Counted from the stretch's first letter, positions 16,189-25,178 are shown. The stretch: DNA of 64,000 nt from Xenorhabdus griffiniae (GCF_001028135.1 NZ_LDNM01000013.1:44332-108331); one strand, 5' to 3'. Made by a program: numbers and translations. Notes: generated from the letters alone by a model not told the origin.

Positions 16189-17185
16189 TCTTCCTCTCAT
16201 TTGGTTCCTGATCATTATATTTAGTACCATGATGTATATCGTGATGGATGGTTTTGATCTTGGCATCGGCATTTTATATCCAGCGATTAAAGCGCAATCC
16301 GATCGTGATTTGATGATGAATTCTGTTGCTCCCGTCTGGGATGGCAATGAAACCTGGCTGGTGCTGGGAGGCGCTGGATTATTTGGTGCGTTTCCACTGG
16401 CTTATGCAATCGTTTTAGATGCACTGGCAATTCCATTGACCATCATGTTATTAGGCCTGATATTTCGTGGCGTAGCCTTTGAATTTCGGTTCAGAGCTAC
16501 ACCAACGCACCAACACCTTTGGGATAAGGCATTTATTGCCGGTTCAATGCTCGCCACCTTTATGCAAGGTGTCGTCGTTGGCGCAGTTATTACCGGTTTT
16601 CCTGTCGAAAATCGTGTTTATATCGGTAGCTATTTTGATTGGCTGGCTCCTTTTCCTCTGTTTTGTGGCATTGGACTCGTCATCGCTTATGCTTTATTAG
16701 GATGTGGCTGGCTGATAATGAAAACAGAAGGTCATCTGCAACAACAGATGTACCGTGTCCTGCGCCCTTTGACATTGCTGATGCTGACCATTATTGCCAT
16801 TATCAGTATTTGGACACCACTCGCTCACCCAGCAATTGCTGAACGTTGGCTCAGTTTGCCAAATCTATTTTTCTTCATGCCCGTACCATTATTGGTACTG
16901 TGGTCAAGCTGGCAGCTATTGAAATCTAACCCAAACTCAAGCCATTACACCCCGTTTTTAACAGCACTGTTATTGATTTTCATGGGCTTTACTGGATTGG
17001 GGATCAGCATTTGGCCGAACATTATCCCTCCCTCGATTAGCTATGAAGAGGCTGCCTCCCCTCCTCAATCATTGGGTTTTATGCTGGTTGGTGCTCTGTT
17101 CATTATTCCGATAATTTTGACTTATACCTTTTGGAGTTATTATGTCTTCCGAGGAAAAATCACCCATGAACAAGGCTACCATTAA
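16178..17185 (+). CDS. cioB: Cytochrome bd-type quinol oxidase subunit II
   Basis: 335 aa, about eight membrane segments. Conserved subunit II motifs are DGFDLGIGILYP near the N-terminus and APVWDGNETWLVLGGAGLFGAFPLAYA. It pairs with subunit I from the overlapping upstream gene and stabilises the haem-containing core. AAGGAG lies before the ATG at 16178. The downstream small gene begins inside its 3' end (44-bp overlap). Confidence 0.93.
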   Translation: MGIDLPLIWFLIIIFSTMMYIVMDGFDLGIGILYPAIKAQSDRDLMMNSVAPVWDGNETWLVLGGAGLFGAFPLAYAIVLDALAIPLTIMLLGLIFRGVAFEFRFRATPTHQHLWDKAFIAGSMLATFMQGVVVGAVITGFPVENRVYIGSYFDWLAPFPLFCGIGLVIAYALLGCGWLIMKTEGHLQQQMYRVLRPLTLLMLTIIAIISIWTPLAHPAIAERWLSLPNLFFFMPVPLLVLWSSWQLLKSNPNSSHYTPFLTALLLIFMGFTGLGISIWPNIIPPSISYEEAASPPQSLGFMLVGALFIIPIILTYTFWSYYVFRGKITHEQGYH

Positions 17186-17324
17186 ACCAGTACCACGGCG
17201 TCCTTCATTGTGGAAGCGCTTGAGTTGGATGGTAGCAATTTGGTTTTGCAGTGTATTGGCTTTATACGCCGTATCTACGTTATTTCGTACTCTAATGACA
17301 ATGGCGGGAATGAAAGTCAAGTGA
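17142..17324 (+). CDS. DUF2474-family small membrane protein of the bd oxidase operon
   Basis: 60-aa protein with a basic N-terminus and one membrane helix (WKRLSWMVAIWFCSVLALYAV), ending in the family-typical LMTMAGM. DUF2474 proteins are routinely encoded after cioAB/cydAB and are thought to be small accessory subunits analogous to CydX. GGAG precedes the ATG at 17142. The alternative ATG at 17166 has no site. Confidence 0.8.
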   Translation: MSSEEKSPMNKATIKPVPRRPSLWKRLSWMVAIWFCSVLALYAVSTLFRTLMTMAGMKVK

Positions 17325-17405
17325 TAACTCACTTGTTTAATGGCTGAGGCGGTATCTGAATTAAGGTTTTGATCAGAGCAACAACAGAATGGTTTAACTG
17401 ATTAA

Positions 17406-17499
17406 ACCAATCCAACTTCAAAATGCGTGTTATATTTCCCCGCTCAGCGGGGAAATATAAGGTCTCGCGTCGTCTTGCGGATTGCAACTTGAAGTTTAT
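17406..17499 (+). repeat. Short intergenic repeat, copy 2 (complete, with 31-bp palindromic core)
   Basis: The inverse-oriented fuller version of the element at 1495-1553. Its centre, 17430-17460, is a perfect inverted repeat (TTATATTTCCCCGCT, one base, then its complement). The ends are ACCAATCCAACTT and AACTTGAAGTTTA. It lies between the convergent cio operon and the nuclease gene, and its core hairpin could also act as a terminator. Confidence 0.6.
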
Positions 17500-17616
17500 C
17501 GCGTATACACATGCATTACTTAAGTATACTATCAGATATTATACCCCGGCCACAAAAGCTCCCAAGTTAAATTTTACTGAAACATTGTTTGATTTTTATT
17601 AGCCATGCATTGAGAG

Positions 17617-18657
17617 CTATTTTTTACAATTACCTGCCAAGCGATATCCCGCTTTTTTAGCTTCTGCTTCTGAGCGGAAGTAAATTACGTTTTTATCTGC
17701 CACCGTTTTATAGCCAGCACAGTGTGCAAAATGATAAATCTGACTATTTTTATTCCCCTTAATTATCTCATTTGACGCCGTTTTTGATGTCATCCTTTGG
17801 GTTGATATCTGACTGTTTTCTGCATGTAAATGACTTGGCTTTGGCGCACGGCTCTGTACTTCTCCTCCTTTTTGCGCCATCAATCCTTGCTGCGATATTA
17901 AACCCTGGCCTGAATTTTTATGTCCCAATTCCCACTTTTTGCTGCCAGTCACAAATGGGTTATGGTGCCCCATAATCCGGGCGATTCGGTTATCTCTTTC
18001 ACGCTCCCAGGCATCCACTGGATACTGGCGATCCCATGCCATCATCAGTTGTTGCTGTTGGCGTGACATAGTCAGATTATAGCGGTCATGCATATAGAAA
18101 TAGACTCTGGCAACCATACCTTTTACTCTATCGCGTGGTTCAAACACATGTGATTTAAAATCCACCTTGCTGCTACATGAACCATACATATTAGGTGTGT
18201 TTCTGGCGAGCATTCCGTAACCAAAATTACTGCGATCACCATTAACTTCACCGATTGATGGCGCCAGGTTATGTATGTCTGATTCGATTATGCGAAATAC
18301 AGGATCGGTTGCAACGCAGTTTTTCCGCCCCCCATTCTGCCAACATTGACGCTGATGCCCAAATACCCAGGCGGGCACCATATGTTCCCATTCAATGCGT
18401 GCAGCCCTTGTTTGCTGTGATCTGACGTGATAACCGCAAGAAGCCAGATCAATGCGCCCACCACTTTTGCCAACCCATTGCCAATCACACCCACAATACA
18501 GTGTGCCTATGCCTGATTTTGTTTGTCCATTATAAACATTTTTTCTTGATTCAACTTTAGCTTGTTCGAAGCTGGTCGGTGCACTCCATGCATGAAAAGA
18601 GAGGGTTAACCCAAAAACCAAAAGATAGCGTGCCAACTGGCCTATTTTACTATTCAA
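17617..18657 (-). CDS. Secreted/periplasmic endonuclease I (EndA-like) with C-terminal extension
   Basis: 346 aa. Non-specific DNase of the endonuclease I (EndA/Vvn) family. The signal peptide ends near HAWSA, starting from the TTG at 18657 (AGG about 7 nt upstream). There is no usable ATG before the catalytic domain. Catalytic-domain hallmarks: EWEHMVPAWVFGHQ with the active-site His, then ESDIHNLAPSIGEVNGDRSN and the metal-binding tail KGMVARVYFYMHDRYNL. EndA is normally about 230 aa. Here a Gln/Ser-rich linker is followed by about 45 residues (GNKNSQIYHFAHCAGYKTV...FRSEAEAKKAGYRLAGNC) that resemble the small Ada-type metal-binding module attached to several secreted nucleases. Probably a nutritional or competitive DNase. 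Confidence 0.88.
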   Translation of the reverse strand: MNSKIGQLARYLLVFGLTLSFHAWSAPTSFEQAKVESRKNVYNGQTKSGIGTLYCGCDWQWVGKSGGRIDLASCGYHVRSQQTRAARIEWEHMVPAWVFGHQRQCWQNGGRKNCVATDPVFRIIESDIHNLAPSIGEVNGDRSNFGYGMLARNTPNMYGSCSSKVDFKSHVFEPRDRVKGMVARVYFYMHDRYNLTMSRQQQQLMMAWDRQYPVDAWERERDNRIARIMGHHNPFVTGSKKWELGHKNSGQGLISQQGLMAQKGGEVQSRAPKPSHLHAENSQISTQRMTSKTASNEIIKGNKNSQIYHFAHCAGYKTVADKNVIYFRSEAEAKKAGYRLAGNCKK

Positions 18658-18721
18658 AATAATACCTATTTACTTATTGTGCATAACATCCATCTATTAT
18701 CCTGCCTGACAAGGCACTAAA

Positions 18722-18808
18722 ATGGCAAATATTATTCGTCGATTTCCCTTTAACAATGAGGAAAACGTCAATGCATTATTTGAATTAATTGATAGTAATA
18801 TGATTTAA
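18722..18808 (+). CDS. Possible 28-aa small ORF
   Basis: ATG at 18722 with AAGG 7-8 nt upstream encodes MANIIRRFPFNNEENVNALF and eight more residues, and a hairpin follows 15 bp after its stop. It may be a true small protein or the remnant of a longer gene. No homologue is recognised. Confidence 0.3.
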   Translation: MANIIRRFPFNNEENVNALFELIDSNMI

Positions 18809-18822
18809 GTTACTAAAAAAAC

Positions 18823-18847
18823 AACCGTGCTATATTCAGGCACGGTT
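18823..18847. terminator. Bidirectional terminator-like hairpin
   Basis: 8-bp stem AACCGTGC / GCACGGTT with a 9-nt loop. T-runs follow on the plus strand and, as A7 upstream, on the minus strand. It lies 41 bp after the stop of the minus-strand uspA gene. Confidence 0.7.
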
Positions 18848-18888
18848 TTTATAAATAATAATAATTAACTTTACCCAGATGCGGTCAG

Positions 18889-19326
18889 TTATCTCACAAC
18901 CAAAACAGAGATATTGGCATATCCTACAATGCCCGACGCATTTGAACCCAACAAGTGAGTTGAGATATCGGGCCGACGAGATCCGACAATAATCAAATCT
19001 GCATTAATCTCACGTGCTGTAGACAACACCTTATCCCGTGGAGAGCCGAAGGCAACAGAGAATGATACCCTCTCTTTAGGTACATCAATTCGTTCTACGA
19101 TTTTTTTCAGTTCCTCTTCAGAATTCTCGATGGCTTTTTTAGCAAAAGCACTCAATAAATCATAGTGGTAACTATAATTCACGGAAAATCGGGAAATATC
19201 TGGCACAGAGTGAAAAAGATGAACCTTTGCATTAGATATTTTTGCTAAATACTCAGCATGCTTGATTGCATTATCAGTTAATATATCTTCCGCAATATCA
19301 ATTGGAACTAAAATCGTGTTATACAT
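18889..19326 (-). CDS. Universal stress protein, UspF/UspG-like (1)
   Basis: 145-aa cytoplasmic single-domain UspA protein starting MYNTILVPIDIAEDI. The ATG at 19326 has GGGGGAG upstream. Upstream in-frame codons add an unlikely leader. The ATP-binding pattern G-x2-G-x9-G-S is approximated by VGSRRPDISTHLLGSNAS near the C-terminus, ending in ISVLVVR. It is a close paralogue of the protein encoded 93 bp upstream, so the pair arose by tandem duplication. Expected role: nucleotide-binding stress survival factor. Confidence 0.88.
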   Translation of the reverse strand: MYNTILVPIDIAEDILTDNAIKHAEYLAKISNAKVHLFHSVPDISRFSVNYSYHYDLLSAFAKKAIENSEEELKKIVERIDVPKERVSFSVAFGSPRDKVLSTAREINADLIIVGSRRPDISTHLLGSNASGIVGYANISVLVVR

Positions 19327-19419
19327 ACATACTCCCCCTGTAATCGGATATAACCGCGCACTATTGAGCATCAGTTAAAAGCAGAAAAATCAACAAATTA
19401 ACATTATCATCACCAGTAC

Positions 19420-19848
19420 TTATCGCACTACTAATACAGATATTTTTGCATATCTGACAACTCCGGCTGAGTTGGAACCCAACAGATGCGTCGTAATATT
19501 AGGTCGTCTTGAACCGATAACAATCAAATCAGCACCAATTTCATCCGCTGTCGCAGTAATTTCGTCTCTTGGTGAACCAAATGCAATCGAATAGGAGATT
19601 TGACGATTGGGTAATTCAATGGAATCAACCAGCTTTTTCAAGTCCCGCTCTGCCTTGATAGTCGCCTTGTCCTTAATTTCCATATAGCCTAGTGCATAAG
19701 CATTAATAATCGCCGATGAAATGGGTAATACATGTAAAAAATGTAGTTCAGCCCCGGTTTCCCTAGCAATTTTAAGCGCACAGTCAACTGCCTTGTTGGT
19801 TAGCGCTTCTTCTGAAATATCGACTGGTACTAAAATAGTTTTGTACAT
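19420..19848 (-). CDS. Universal stress protein, UspF/UspG-like (2)
   Basis: 142-aa UspA-domain protein starting MYKTILVPVDISEEAL at the ATG at 19848, with AGGAG 7 nt before it. The GTG at 19854 is less likely. The C-terminal nucleotide-loop region IGSRRPNITTHLLGSNSAG and the final ISVLVVR are almost the same as in the downstream paralogue. The two are likely co-transcribed and end at the hairpin at 18823-18847. Confidence 0.88.
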   Translation of the reverse strand: MYKTILVPVDISEEALTNKAVDCALKIARETGAELHFLHVLPISSAIINAYALGYMEIKDKATIKAERDLKKLVDSIELPNRQISYSIAFGSPRDEITATADEIGADLIVIGSRRPNITTHLLGSNSAGVVRYAKISVLVVR

Positions 19849-20169
19849 ATGCACGCTCCTACTTTTCGAAATACCAAGTTATCCTGATTTCTTTTAGTTT
19901 ATTGAAATGGGGATAACTTACTGTGAGTTATCTAACACCTAAACCATGTTAGCGCCTATTCAGATTCATGGATAGGAATTAGTCCGATAATTTCAGGTGT
20001 TCAACGTGTTGTTTATCGTACTTTCATCGAAAGAAGATATGATGTTTAAGGTCAATCAACCCTTTGAATATACTACCTTTATCTCATAACGAAGTTTTGA
20101 GGTTCTCATTAAATGTTTCTCCCTTAAAATTTTATCAATTTCCAGAAAAACCAGAAAAATGATCCACGA
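19849..20169. other. Intergenic region upstream of the usp pair
   Basis: No gene was seen. GATAACT and AGTTATC at 19912-19932 form a 7-bp inverted repeat with a 7-bp spacer, and AGTTATCC recurs at 19877-19884. It may be an operator, but no regulator can be named. Confidence 0.3.
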
Positions 20170-20345
20170 TTATGGAAACCAGGCTTGTACTGAATCGAAT
20201 TGCGGGTCTTTATATGAACCAGAACCCCATTTGTTACATCGAAATCCAATATCATCATCCATAAGTTCTACCTTCTGTCCGTTTGCCTGGGCCGCCAGAA
20301 GCGTCAATATCAGGGCACGATCACAAATTGCGAATATTTTTTTGA
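20170..20345 (-). pseudogene. 3' fragment of a SubB/PltB-like B-subunit gene
   Basis: About 57 codons end in ALILTLLAAQANGQKVELMD...CNKWGSGSY...VQAWF. This is the helix-strand-Cys pattern seen at the C-terminus of small secreted B-subunit-like proteins, including the one at 12415-12816. The frame runs back into the adiC terminator hairpin, and no signal peptide or start is available. It is therefore a 5'-truncated remnant. Assignment is by pattern only. Confidence 0.45.
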
Positions 20346-20347
20346 TC

Positions 20348-20374
20348 AAAAAAAGGTGCTGAAATAACAGCACC
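20348..20374 (-). terminator. Rho-independent terminator of adiC
   Basis: GGTGCTG / CAGCACC stem with a 6-nt loop, followed on the minus strand by seven T residues, 26 bp after the adiC stop. Confidence 0.85.
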
Positions 20375-20400
20375 AAAATAGTGACACCCCAAAATCGAAG

Positions 20401-21744
20401 TTACTCTTTTTTATCTAACGGAAAAGGGACAGGGTGTTTCGTGTTGTAGTTAAAGGTATACATTGCTGTTATGACCATCATAACAACAAGTGTCCATACC
20501 ACTTCTTGTGCTCCGGTTCCCAAAACTGCCCAGATGCAATAAATAAAGGCAATAAACGTAATGATGATATATCGCGTTTTCTCCTGCCCAAGATGACCAT
20601 GACCAATTAACAGCAAAGCTGCACAGGTATACAGGTAAGGTATCAAGGTAAAAATCACGGAGACGGAAGAAACCAAGCCAAATTCTTTCGCGGCATTTGG
20701 CGAAATACTACTGAGTTGGAAAAGCGTCATTAAAACACCCAATATCAACAAACCCGCAACTGGCGTTCCGGCTTTGTTCACTTTGGCAAAGATTGAAGGA
20801 AACAGCCCATCATCTGCGGCAGCTTTGGCAGTTTGCCCTGCGAGCAATGTCCAGCCACCCAATGATCCCAAACAGCCGGCCGCTGCACAAAAGGCAACTA
20901 CGGCTCCTGCGGTATCGCCCAACGCCAATCGGGCAGCATCGCCAAAAGGTGAAGAGGAGATTTTCAACGCCGCGTTAGGGATCATGCCCATAATCACGCT
21001 GCTGGACAGAACATAACTGACGGCAGCAATCAGCACACCACCAATCGTCGCGATCGGCACATTACGCTTAGGATTTTTGACCACACCAGCCGCAACAGAA
21101 GCACTTTCAACGCCAATAAAAGACCATAATGTGACGTTTAAAATACTCTGAATCGCGCCAAAAGTATTCAAGCCACTGACGTTCCACGCATCCATATAGG
21201 TCTTGCCGTTGAACCAGAACCAACCCAATACGGCGGTTGCTACAATCGGAATCAATGCTAAGGTTGTCGCTACCGCTTGCACTCGGGTAATAACATGCGG
21301 CCCGATAATGTTCAAAATGACAAATATCCACAGTATGACTGTACAAGAGAGGGTTAAAATAATGGGATCTTTCAGGACAGGGAAAAAATAACTCAGGTAA
21401 CCCACGCCAATTACAACCATAGCGATATTACCGATCCAACACGCCAGCCAATATAAAATATTCGTCTGATAGCCTAAAAAAGGGCCAAAAGCCCGCCGTG
21501 CATAAGCATAAGATCCCCCCGGACTGTCATCCAGTGAGGAGATTTTCGCATAGACGATTGATAACCCCACAGCACCAATGATAGTCACCAACCAGCCAAG
21601 GATCGCAATACCACCGGTTGATGCCAGGCTGGCAGGCAGCAAAAAAACGCCCGATCCCATGATGTTACCCGCAACCATCAGAGTAACGGGGATCAATCCG
21701 ACTTTTTTTGCCTCTGAAACATTTGCCTCTGAAACAATAGCCAT
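20401..21744 (-). CDS. adiC: Arginine/agmatine antiporter
   Basis: 447-aa inner-membrane APC-superfamily exchanger that imports arginine and exports agmatine, consuming no energy and completing the arginine-dependent acid resistance cycle. The sequence follows E. coli AdiC almost throughout: [19 protein letters not shown] (substrate-binding GSG loop), [50 protein letters not shown] (with the substrate-stacking Trp) and [23 protein letters not shown]. The N-terminus has a small in-frame duplication (VSEA-N-VSEA). GGAAG precedes the ATG. Only 17 bp separate it from adiA upstream, so they form an operon. Its own terminator follows. Confidence 0.95.
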   Translation of the reverse strand: MAIVSEANVSEAKKVGLIPVTLMVAGNIMGSGVFLLPASLASTGGIAILGWLVTIIGAVGLSIVYAKISSLDDSPGGSYAYARRAFGPFLGYQTNILYWLACWIGNIAMVVIGVGYLSYFFPVLKDPIILTLSCTVILWIFVILNIIGPHVITRVQAVATTLALIPIVATAVLGWFWFNGKTYMDAWNVSGLNTFGAIQSILNVTLWSFIGVESASVAAGVVKNPKRNVPIATIGGVLIAAVSYVLSSSVIMGMIPNAALKISSSPFGDAARLALGDTAGAVVAFCAAAGCLGSLGGWTLLAGQTAKAAADDGLFPSIFAKVNKAGTPVAGLLILGVLMTLFQLSSISPNAAKEFGLVSSVSVIFTLIPYLYTCAALLLIGHGHLGQEKTRYIIITFIAFIYCIWAVLGTGAQEVVWTLVVMMVITAMYTFNYNTKHPVPFPLDKKE

Positions 21745-21761
21745 AATTTATCTTCCCGTTT

Positions 21762-24035
21762 TCACTTTTTTATACACATCACGTGATAAATGCCGTTGAT
21801 AATCTCTGTGCCTTCCGTTTCATGCTCAAAACCAGGAAATTCATGATCCCACTTTTGTAACGCATGCAAATATCCAATTTGGGGACTGGTTTTATCACCA
21901 AAGTTTTCGCCTGAAAGCAGCATGGGAATACCGGGCGGATAGGGGATGATAGAGTTTGCCGCAATGCGATAAGGTAAATCGTCCAGGGCCACCATTTCCA
22001 CATTATTGGTCACAATGGCCTGATAAGCGGCTCGCGGGATCATTTCCATTTTGGGTAAACCGGCATATGCCCGATTCAGTTTTTCTCCCGGATTATTCTG
22101 CCGCAAATAATCGAACATTTTATCGCCTAACTCTTTCAGTCCTAATTGCTCATACACTTCTGGGTGCTGCTCTACCCAATCTGGCAACACCTTATTCAAG
22201 GGCGTATTAGCATCATAATGATGTTTGAAAGATAACAGGGTGTTAAGCAATGTTCCCCATTTTCCTTTGGTGATCCCCATCGAAAACAGGAACATAATTT
22301 GGAAATCTGTCGTGCGGGTCGGTACGATACCGTGCTGGCTTAACCAGGCAGTGACTAATGCTGCCGGCACGCCCTGTTTTTTCAACTTACCATTATCTCC
22401 CATGCCCGGAGCCAATATGCTGACTTTAATCGGATCAAGCATACTCCAGTTAGCCGGCAAATCTTCAAAACCGTGCCAACTGTCTCCCGGATTCATGAGC
22501 CAGCAACTTTGTTCCTTCGCCAGTAATTCCTTTGGCACATCTTCAAAAGCCATTTTCTTACCGGTTGCAGGATCGGTTACTTTTTCCTGATTCCAGGGTT
22601 TAAAGAACCAACCCCCCTTCTTATTGAAATCACGATGCAAGCGTGCTAATGCCTGACGAAAATCAATGGCTTCCTCAATGACTTCCTGAGTTAATGAGTA
22701 GCCGCTGTTGCCATCCATCATCGAAACTGCAATATCGTTTGAAGCGCAAATCGCATACAGCGGAGACGTTGTTGCATGCATCATGTAGGCTTGATTAAAC
22801 CTTGAAAAATCCACCGGGTTGCGTCCGTCCCGTACGTGGATAAAAGAGGCTTGAGATAGTGCGTTCAACAACTTGTGAGATGAATGGGTAGCAAAGACTG
22901 TCGGCCCGGAGTGGTTTTTGGGATCTCCACGCATGGCAAAATGATCGTGATAGATTGGGTTAAACCGCGCATAGCCATACCATGCTTCATCAAAATGTAT
23001 TCTATCGACGCTTTTATCCAATAACGCCTGTACCTGCTTGGCGTTATAACAGACACCATCATAGGTACAGTTTGTCACTACGCTATAAACGGGTTTCTGG
23101 CTCGCTATGCCCTGAATCAGGGGATTTTGTTTCAGTTTTTTCTGTAATGTTTTTGCCTGCATTTCTTGTGGATAGATAGGCCCGATGATGCCATAGCGGT
23201 TACGGCTCGGCAGCATATAAACCGGTTTGGCACCTGTCAGTATCAGCCCTTGCTCAATGGATTTATGGCAATTTCGGTCAATGATCACCACGTCATCTTC
23301 GGTCATGCACGCCTGCATAATCGTGCGGTTAGAGCCTGATGTTCCCACCACGACAGAATAAGAATGGTCTGCGCCGAACACTCTGGCGGCGTTTTTTTCA
23401 CTTTCACCAAATGCACCGGAATGATCTAATAGCGAACCCAATGAGGCTCGTTCAATTCCCATATCGGTACGGAAAAGATTTTCCCCATAATAGTCATGAT
23501 AAAAGCGGCCAACCGGTGTTTTATTAAATCCGACTCCCCCCTGATGCCCAGGTGCCGCCCAGGAGTATTCATAGGTTCGGCTGTATTTCATCAACGCTGA
23601 CATTAAAGGAGGAAATAATTGTTGACGATAACGCTGCATAGCAGCAATAGCACGACCCGCGATAAAAGCCGCTGAATCTTCTAATATCCAGGCAAATTCA
23701 GTTAACTGCTCCAATAATTCATGATTTAGCAAAAATACCGTTTTTTCCCGATCACTTAACAAAAAGACCGGAACATTTTCCTGTCGTTCAAATAATTTAT
23801 TTAATATTCTCTGTACTTGAAGATATAAATCATCATCCATGAGTGCACAACTTATCATTAAACAATCAAACGGCTCATTGGCAGAAATTATTGTATAGCT
23901 ATCATCAAAAGACTCAGCAATAACAACATCAACCTCTTTCTCGATTAATTTATCTGCCAACCTATGCACGGCATTTTCAACATAGTGACTATGATATCGT
24001 GTACCCACTTCATTTTTTGCTATCAATACTTTCAT
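21762..24035 (-). CDS. adiA: Acid-inducible biodegradative arginine decarboxylase
   Basis: 757-aa PLP enzyme that decarboxylates arginine to agmatine in the cytoplasm, consuming a proton. It is nearly colinear with E. coli AdiA from MKVLIA to EGTEIINGIYHVMC. Domains in order: N-terminal response-regulator-like wing (about 1-130), PLP core, and C-terminal domain. The PLP-lysine motif is FATHSSHKLLNALSQAS, preceded by HFDEAWYGYARFNPIY. The VVGTSGSNRTIMQACM loop is also intact. It is the first gene of the operon with adiC. No adiY-like activator is visible beside it, unlike in E. coli. Confidence 0.96.
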   Translation of the reverse strand: MKVLIAKNEVGTRYHSHYVENAVHRLADKLIEKEVDVVIAESFDDSYTIISANEPFDCLMISCALMDDDLYLQVQRILNKLFERQENVPVFLLSDREKTVFLLNHELLEQLTEFAWILEDSAAFIAGRAIAAMQRYRQQLFPPLMSALMKYSRTYEYSWAAPGHQGGVGFNKTPVGRFYHDYYGENLFRTDMGIERASLGSLLDHSGAFGESEKNAARVFGADHSYSVVVGTSGSNRTIMQACMTEDDVVIIDRNCHKSIEQGLILTGAKPVYMLPSRNRYGIIGPIYPQEMQAKTLQKKLKQNPLIQGIASQKPVYSVVTNCTYDGVCYNAKQVQALLDKSVDRIHFDEAWYGYARFNPIYHDHFAMRGDPKNHSGPTVFATHSSHKLLNALSQASFIHVRDGRNPVDFSRFNQAYMMHATTSPLYAICASNDIAVSMMDGNSGYSLTQEVIEEAIDFRQALARLHRDFNKKGGWFFKPWNQEKVTDPATGKKMAFEDVPKELLAKEQSCWLMNPGDSWHGFEDLPANWSMLDPIKVSILAPGMGDNGKLKKQGVPAALVTAWLSQHGIVPTRTTDFQIMFLFSMGITKGKWGTLLNTLLSFKHHYDANTPLNKVLPDWVEQHPEVYEQLGLKELGDKMFDYLRQNNPGEKLNRAYAGLPKMEMIPRAAYQAIVTNNVEMVALDDLPYRIAANSIIPYPPGIPMLLSGENFGDKTSPQIGYLHALQKWDHEFPGFEHETEGTEIINGIYHVMCIKK

Positions 24036-24437
24036 GACATTATTCCTTACTCTATCTCTACTTGAACCGACAGGATAAATTCAGCGTTATTTGGCGATGA
24101 CCATCGAATAGTTGATACAATCAAGGAAATTTAGTGATGCTAAAATGAGCTACAGAAAAGATTATCAACAATACAATTATTTAAGTTAACTATTTGTTAA
24201 AATATAATTTTATGATTAAAAATCACATTGATTAATATAGTGTCTATTTGAATTTGTGCAATTCATTTGCTTTTTGTCTATCTCTAAAATTTGGCGTTTA
24301 TGGGTTTAGTAAGAGCCAGAGCACAATAGCGTATCCATGTGGATTTTCTTTACCCGCGTTACTATGAAAAGGTACGGGACGTCATTCACTCAGTCAGTGT
24401 TGATGATGATGCCCATCACCAAATTATGGGAACAATA
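24036..24437. other. Divergent promoter region between adiA and the holin gene
   Basis: No convincing gene was seen. An open frame continues upstream of the holin start to a GTG at 24339, but it has no ribosome binding site and its extra 33 residues do not look like holin sequence. It must carry the adiA promoter. Confidence 0.35.
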
Positions 24438-24770
24438 ATGAAAGAACATCCTGATTTATGGGCCGATTTATTAAACGGTCTAAGAAACGCTTGGCCGCAA
24501 ATTTCTGGTTCTATTTTGGCCGTTATGATCTGTTACGGCCGGCTTATTTATGACGGTGTGGAGCGGAAAAATCGCTGGGTCGAGCCGCTACTGTGTGGAG
24601 CGCTGTCGTGGGGATTTTCCAGTGGACTGGAACTATTTGGTATTCCAAACAGCATTTCACCTGCCCTCGGCGGAGCCGTTGGTTTTATTGGCGTAGAGAA
24701 AATCCGAGAGTTTTCCATTCGTGCCATCAATAAACGTTTAGGAGATAACAATGACAAGAGGAATTCGTAA
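24438..24770 (+). CDS. Phage-type holin
   Basis: About 110 aa from the ATG at 24438 (GGGA 6 nt before it). An ATG at 24426 or a GTG at 24339 are alternatives. Three hydrophobic segments are separated by short charged loops: ISGSILAVMICYGRLIYDG, VEPLLCGALSWGFSSGLEL and ISPALGGAVGFIGVEKI, ending in a basic tail (RAINKRLGDNNDKR). This is the layout of small enterobacterial prophage holins. The 3' end overlaps the muralytic gene by 20 bp, the usual lysis-cassette arrangement, yet no other phage gene is nearby. Expected role: pore formation that lets the endolysin reach the wall. Confidence 0.8.
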   Translation: MKEHPDLWADLLNGLRNAWPQISGSILAVMICYGRLIYDGVERKNRWVEPLLCGALSWGFSSGLELFGIPNSISPALGGAVGFIGVEKIREFSIRAINKRLGDNNDKRNS

Positions 24771-25146
24771 CCACAATCCCGGCAATATCCGTCATAGAGA
24801 CAAATGGCAAGGTTTGCGTGATATCCAGACAGACAAATCATTTTGTCAATTTGTGGCGCCGGAATATGGCATACGGGCGATGCTAAAAATTCTGCGCAAC
24901 TACGAACGCAGATACGGGGACAATACGATTCGCCAGTTTATTTCCCGCTGGGCACCACCGAATGAAAATAATACCGAGAGTTATATCGCTTATGTATCTA
25001 AATCAGTTGGCATAGCTAGCAGTGCCGTAGTGGATGTAGAAAATGTCACCACAATGAGCCGACTGGTTAAAGCGATCATTCAAATGGAAAACGGCCAACA
25101 ACCTTATTCCGATGCGGTGATTAAGCGAGCATTTGAATTGTTATAA
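24751..25146 (+). CDS. Phage-type endolysin / peptidoglycan hydrolase
   Basis: 131 aa without a signal peptide. It starts MTRGIRNHNPGNIRHRDKW, with the RGIRNxNPGNIR motif of a family of phage and Xenorhabdus/Photorhabdus lysis proteins often annotated as structural protein P5-like or lysozyme-like. Further conserved parts are FCQFVAPEYGIRAMLKIL and FISRWAPPNENNTESYI. AGGAG lies 6 nt before the ATG, within the holin gene. Probably cleaves peptidoglycan once the holin opens the membrane. No Rz/Rz1-type spanin was found next to it. Enzyme class (muramidase or transglycosylase) is not certain. Confidence 0.75.
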   Translation: MTRGIRNHNPGNIRHRDKWQGLRDIQTDKSFCQFVAPEYGIRAMLKILRNYERRYGDNTIRQFISRWAPPNENNTESYIAYVSKSVGIASSAVVDVENVTTMSRLVKAIIQMENGQQPYSDAVIKRAFELL

Positions 25147-25151
25147 GTTCT

Positions 25152-25178
25152 AATCACCGCCAGCTGGCGGTGATTTTC
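25152..25178 (+). terminator. Terminator of the holin-endolysin pair
   Basis: A perfect 24-bp palindrome (AATCACCGCCAG and complement) followed by TTTC, 5 bp after the endolysin stop. Confidence 0.75.

Noticed and set aside
16178..17185. Classical CydB/CydX assignment as in E. coli
   Set aside because: The partner subunit I lacks the long Q-loop and the third gene is DUF2474, so the CioAB-type name is preferred.
20346..20376. ATG at 20376 as start of an intact 68-aa gene
   Set aside because: The proposed start lies inside the adiC terminator hairpin and gives no signal peptide, so the frame is treated as a truncated remnant.
24339..24437. Upstream extension of the holin frame from a GTG
   Set aside because: No ribosome binding site and the extra residues do not resemble a holin N-terminus.
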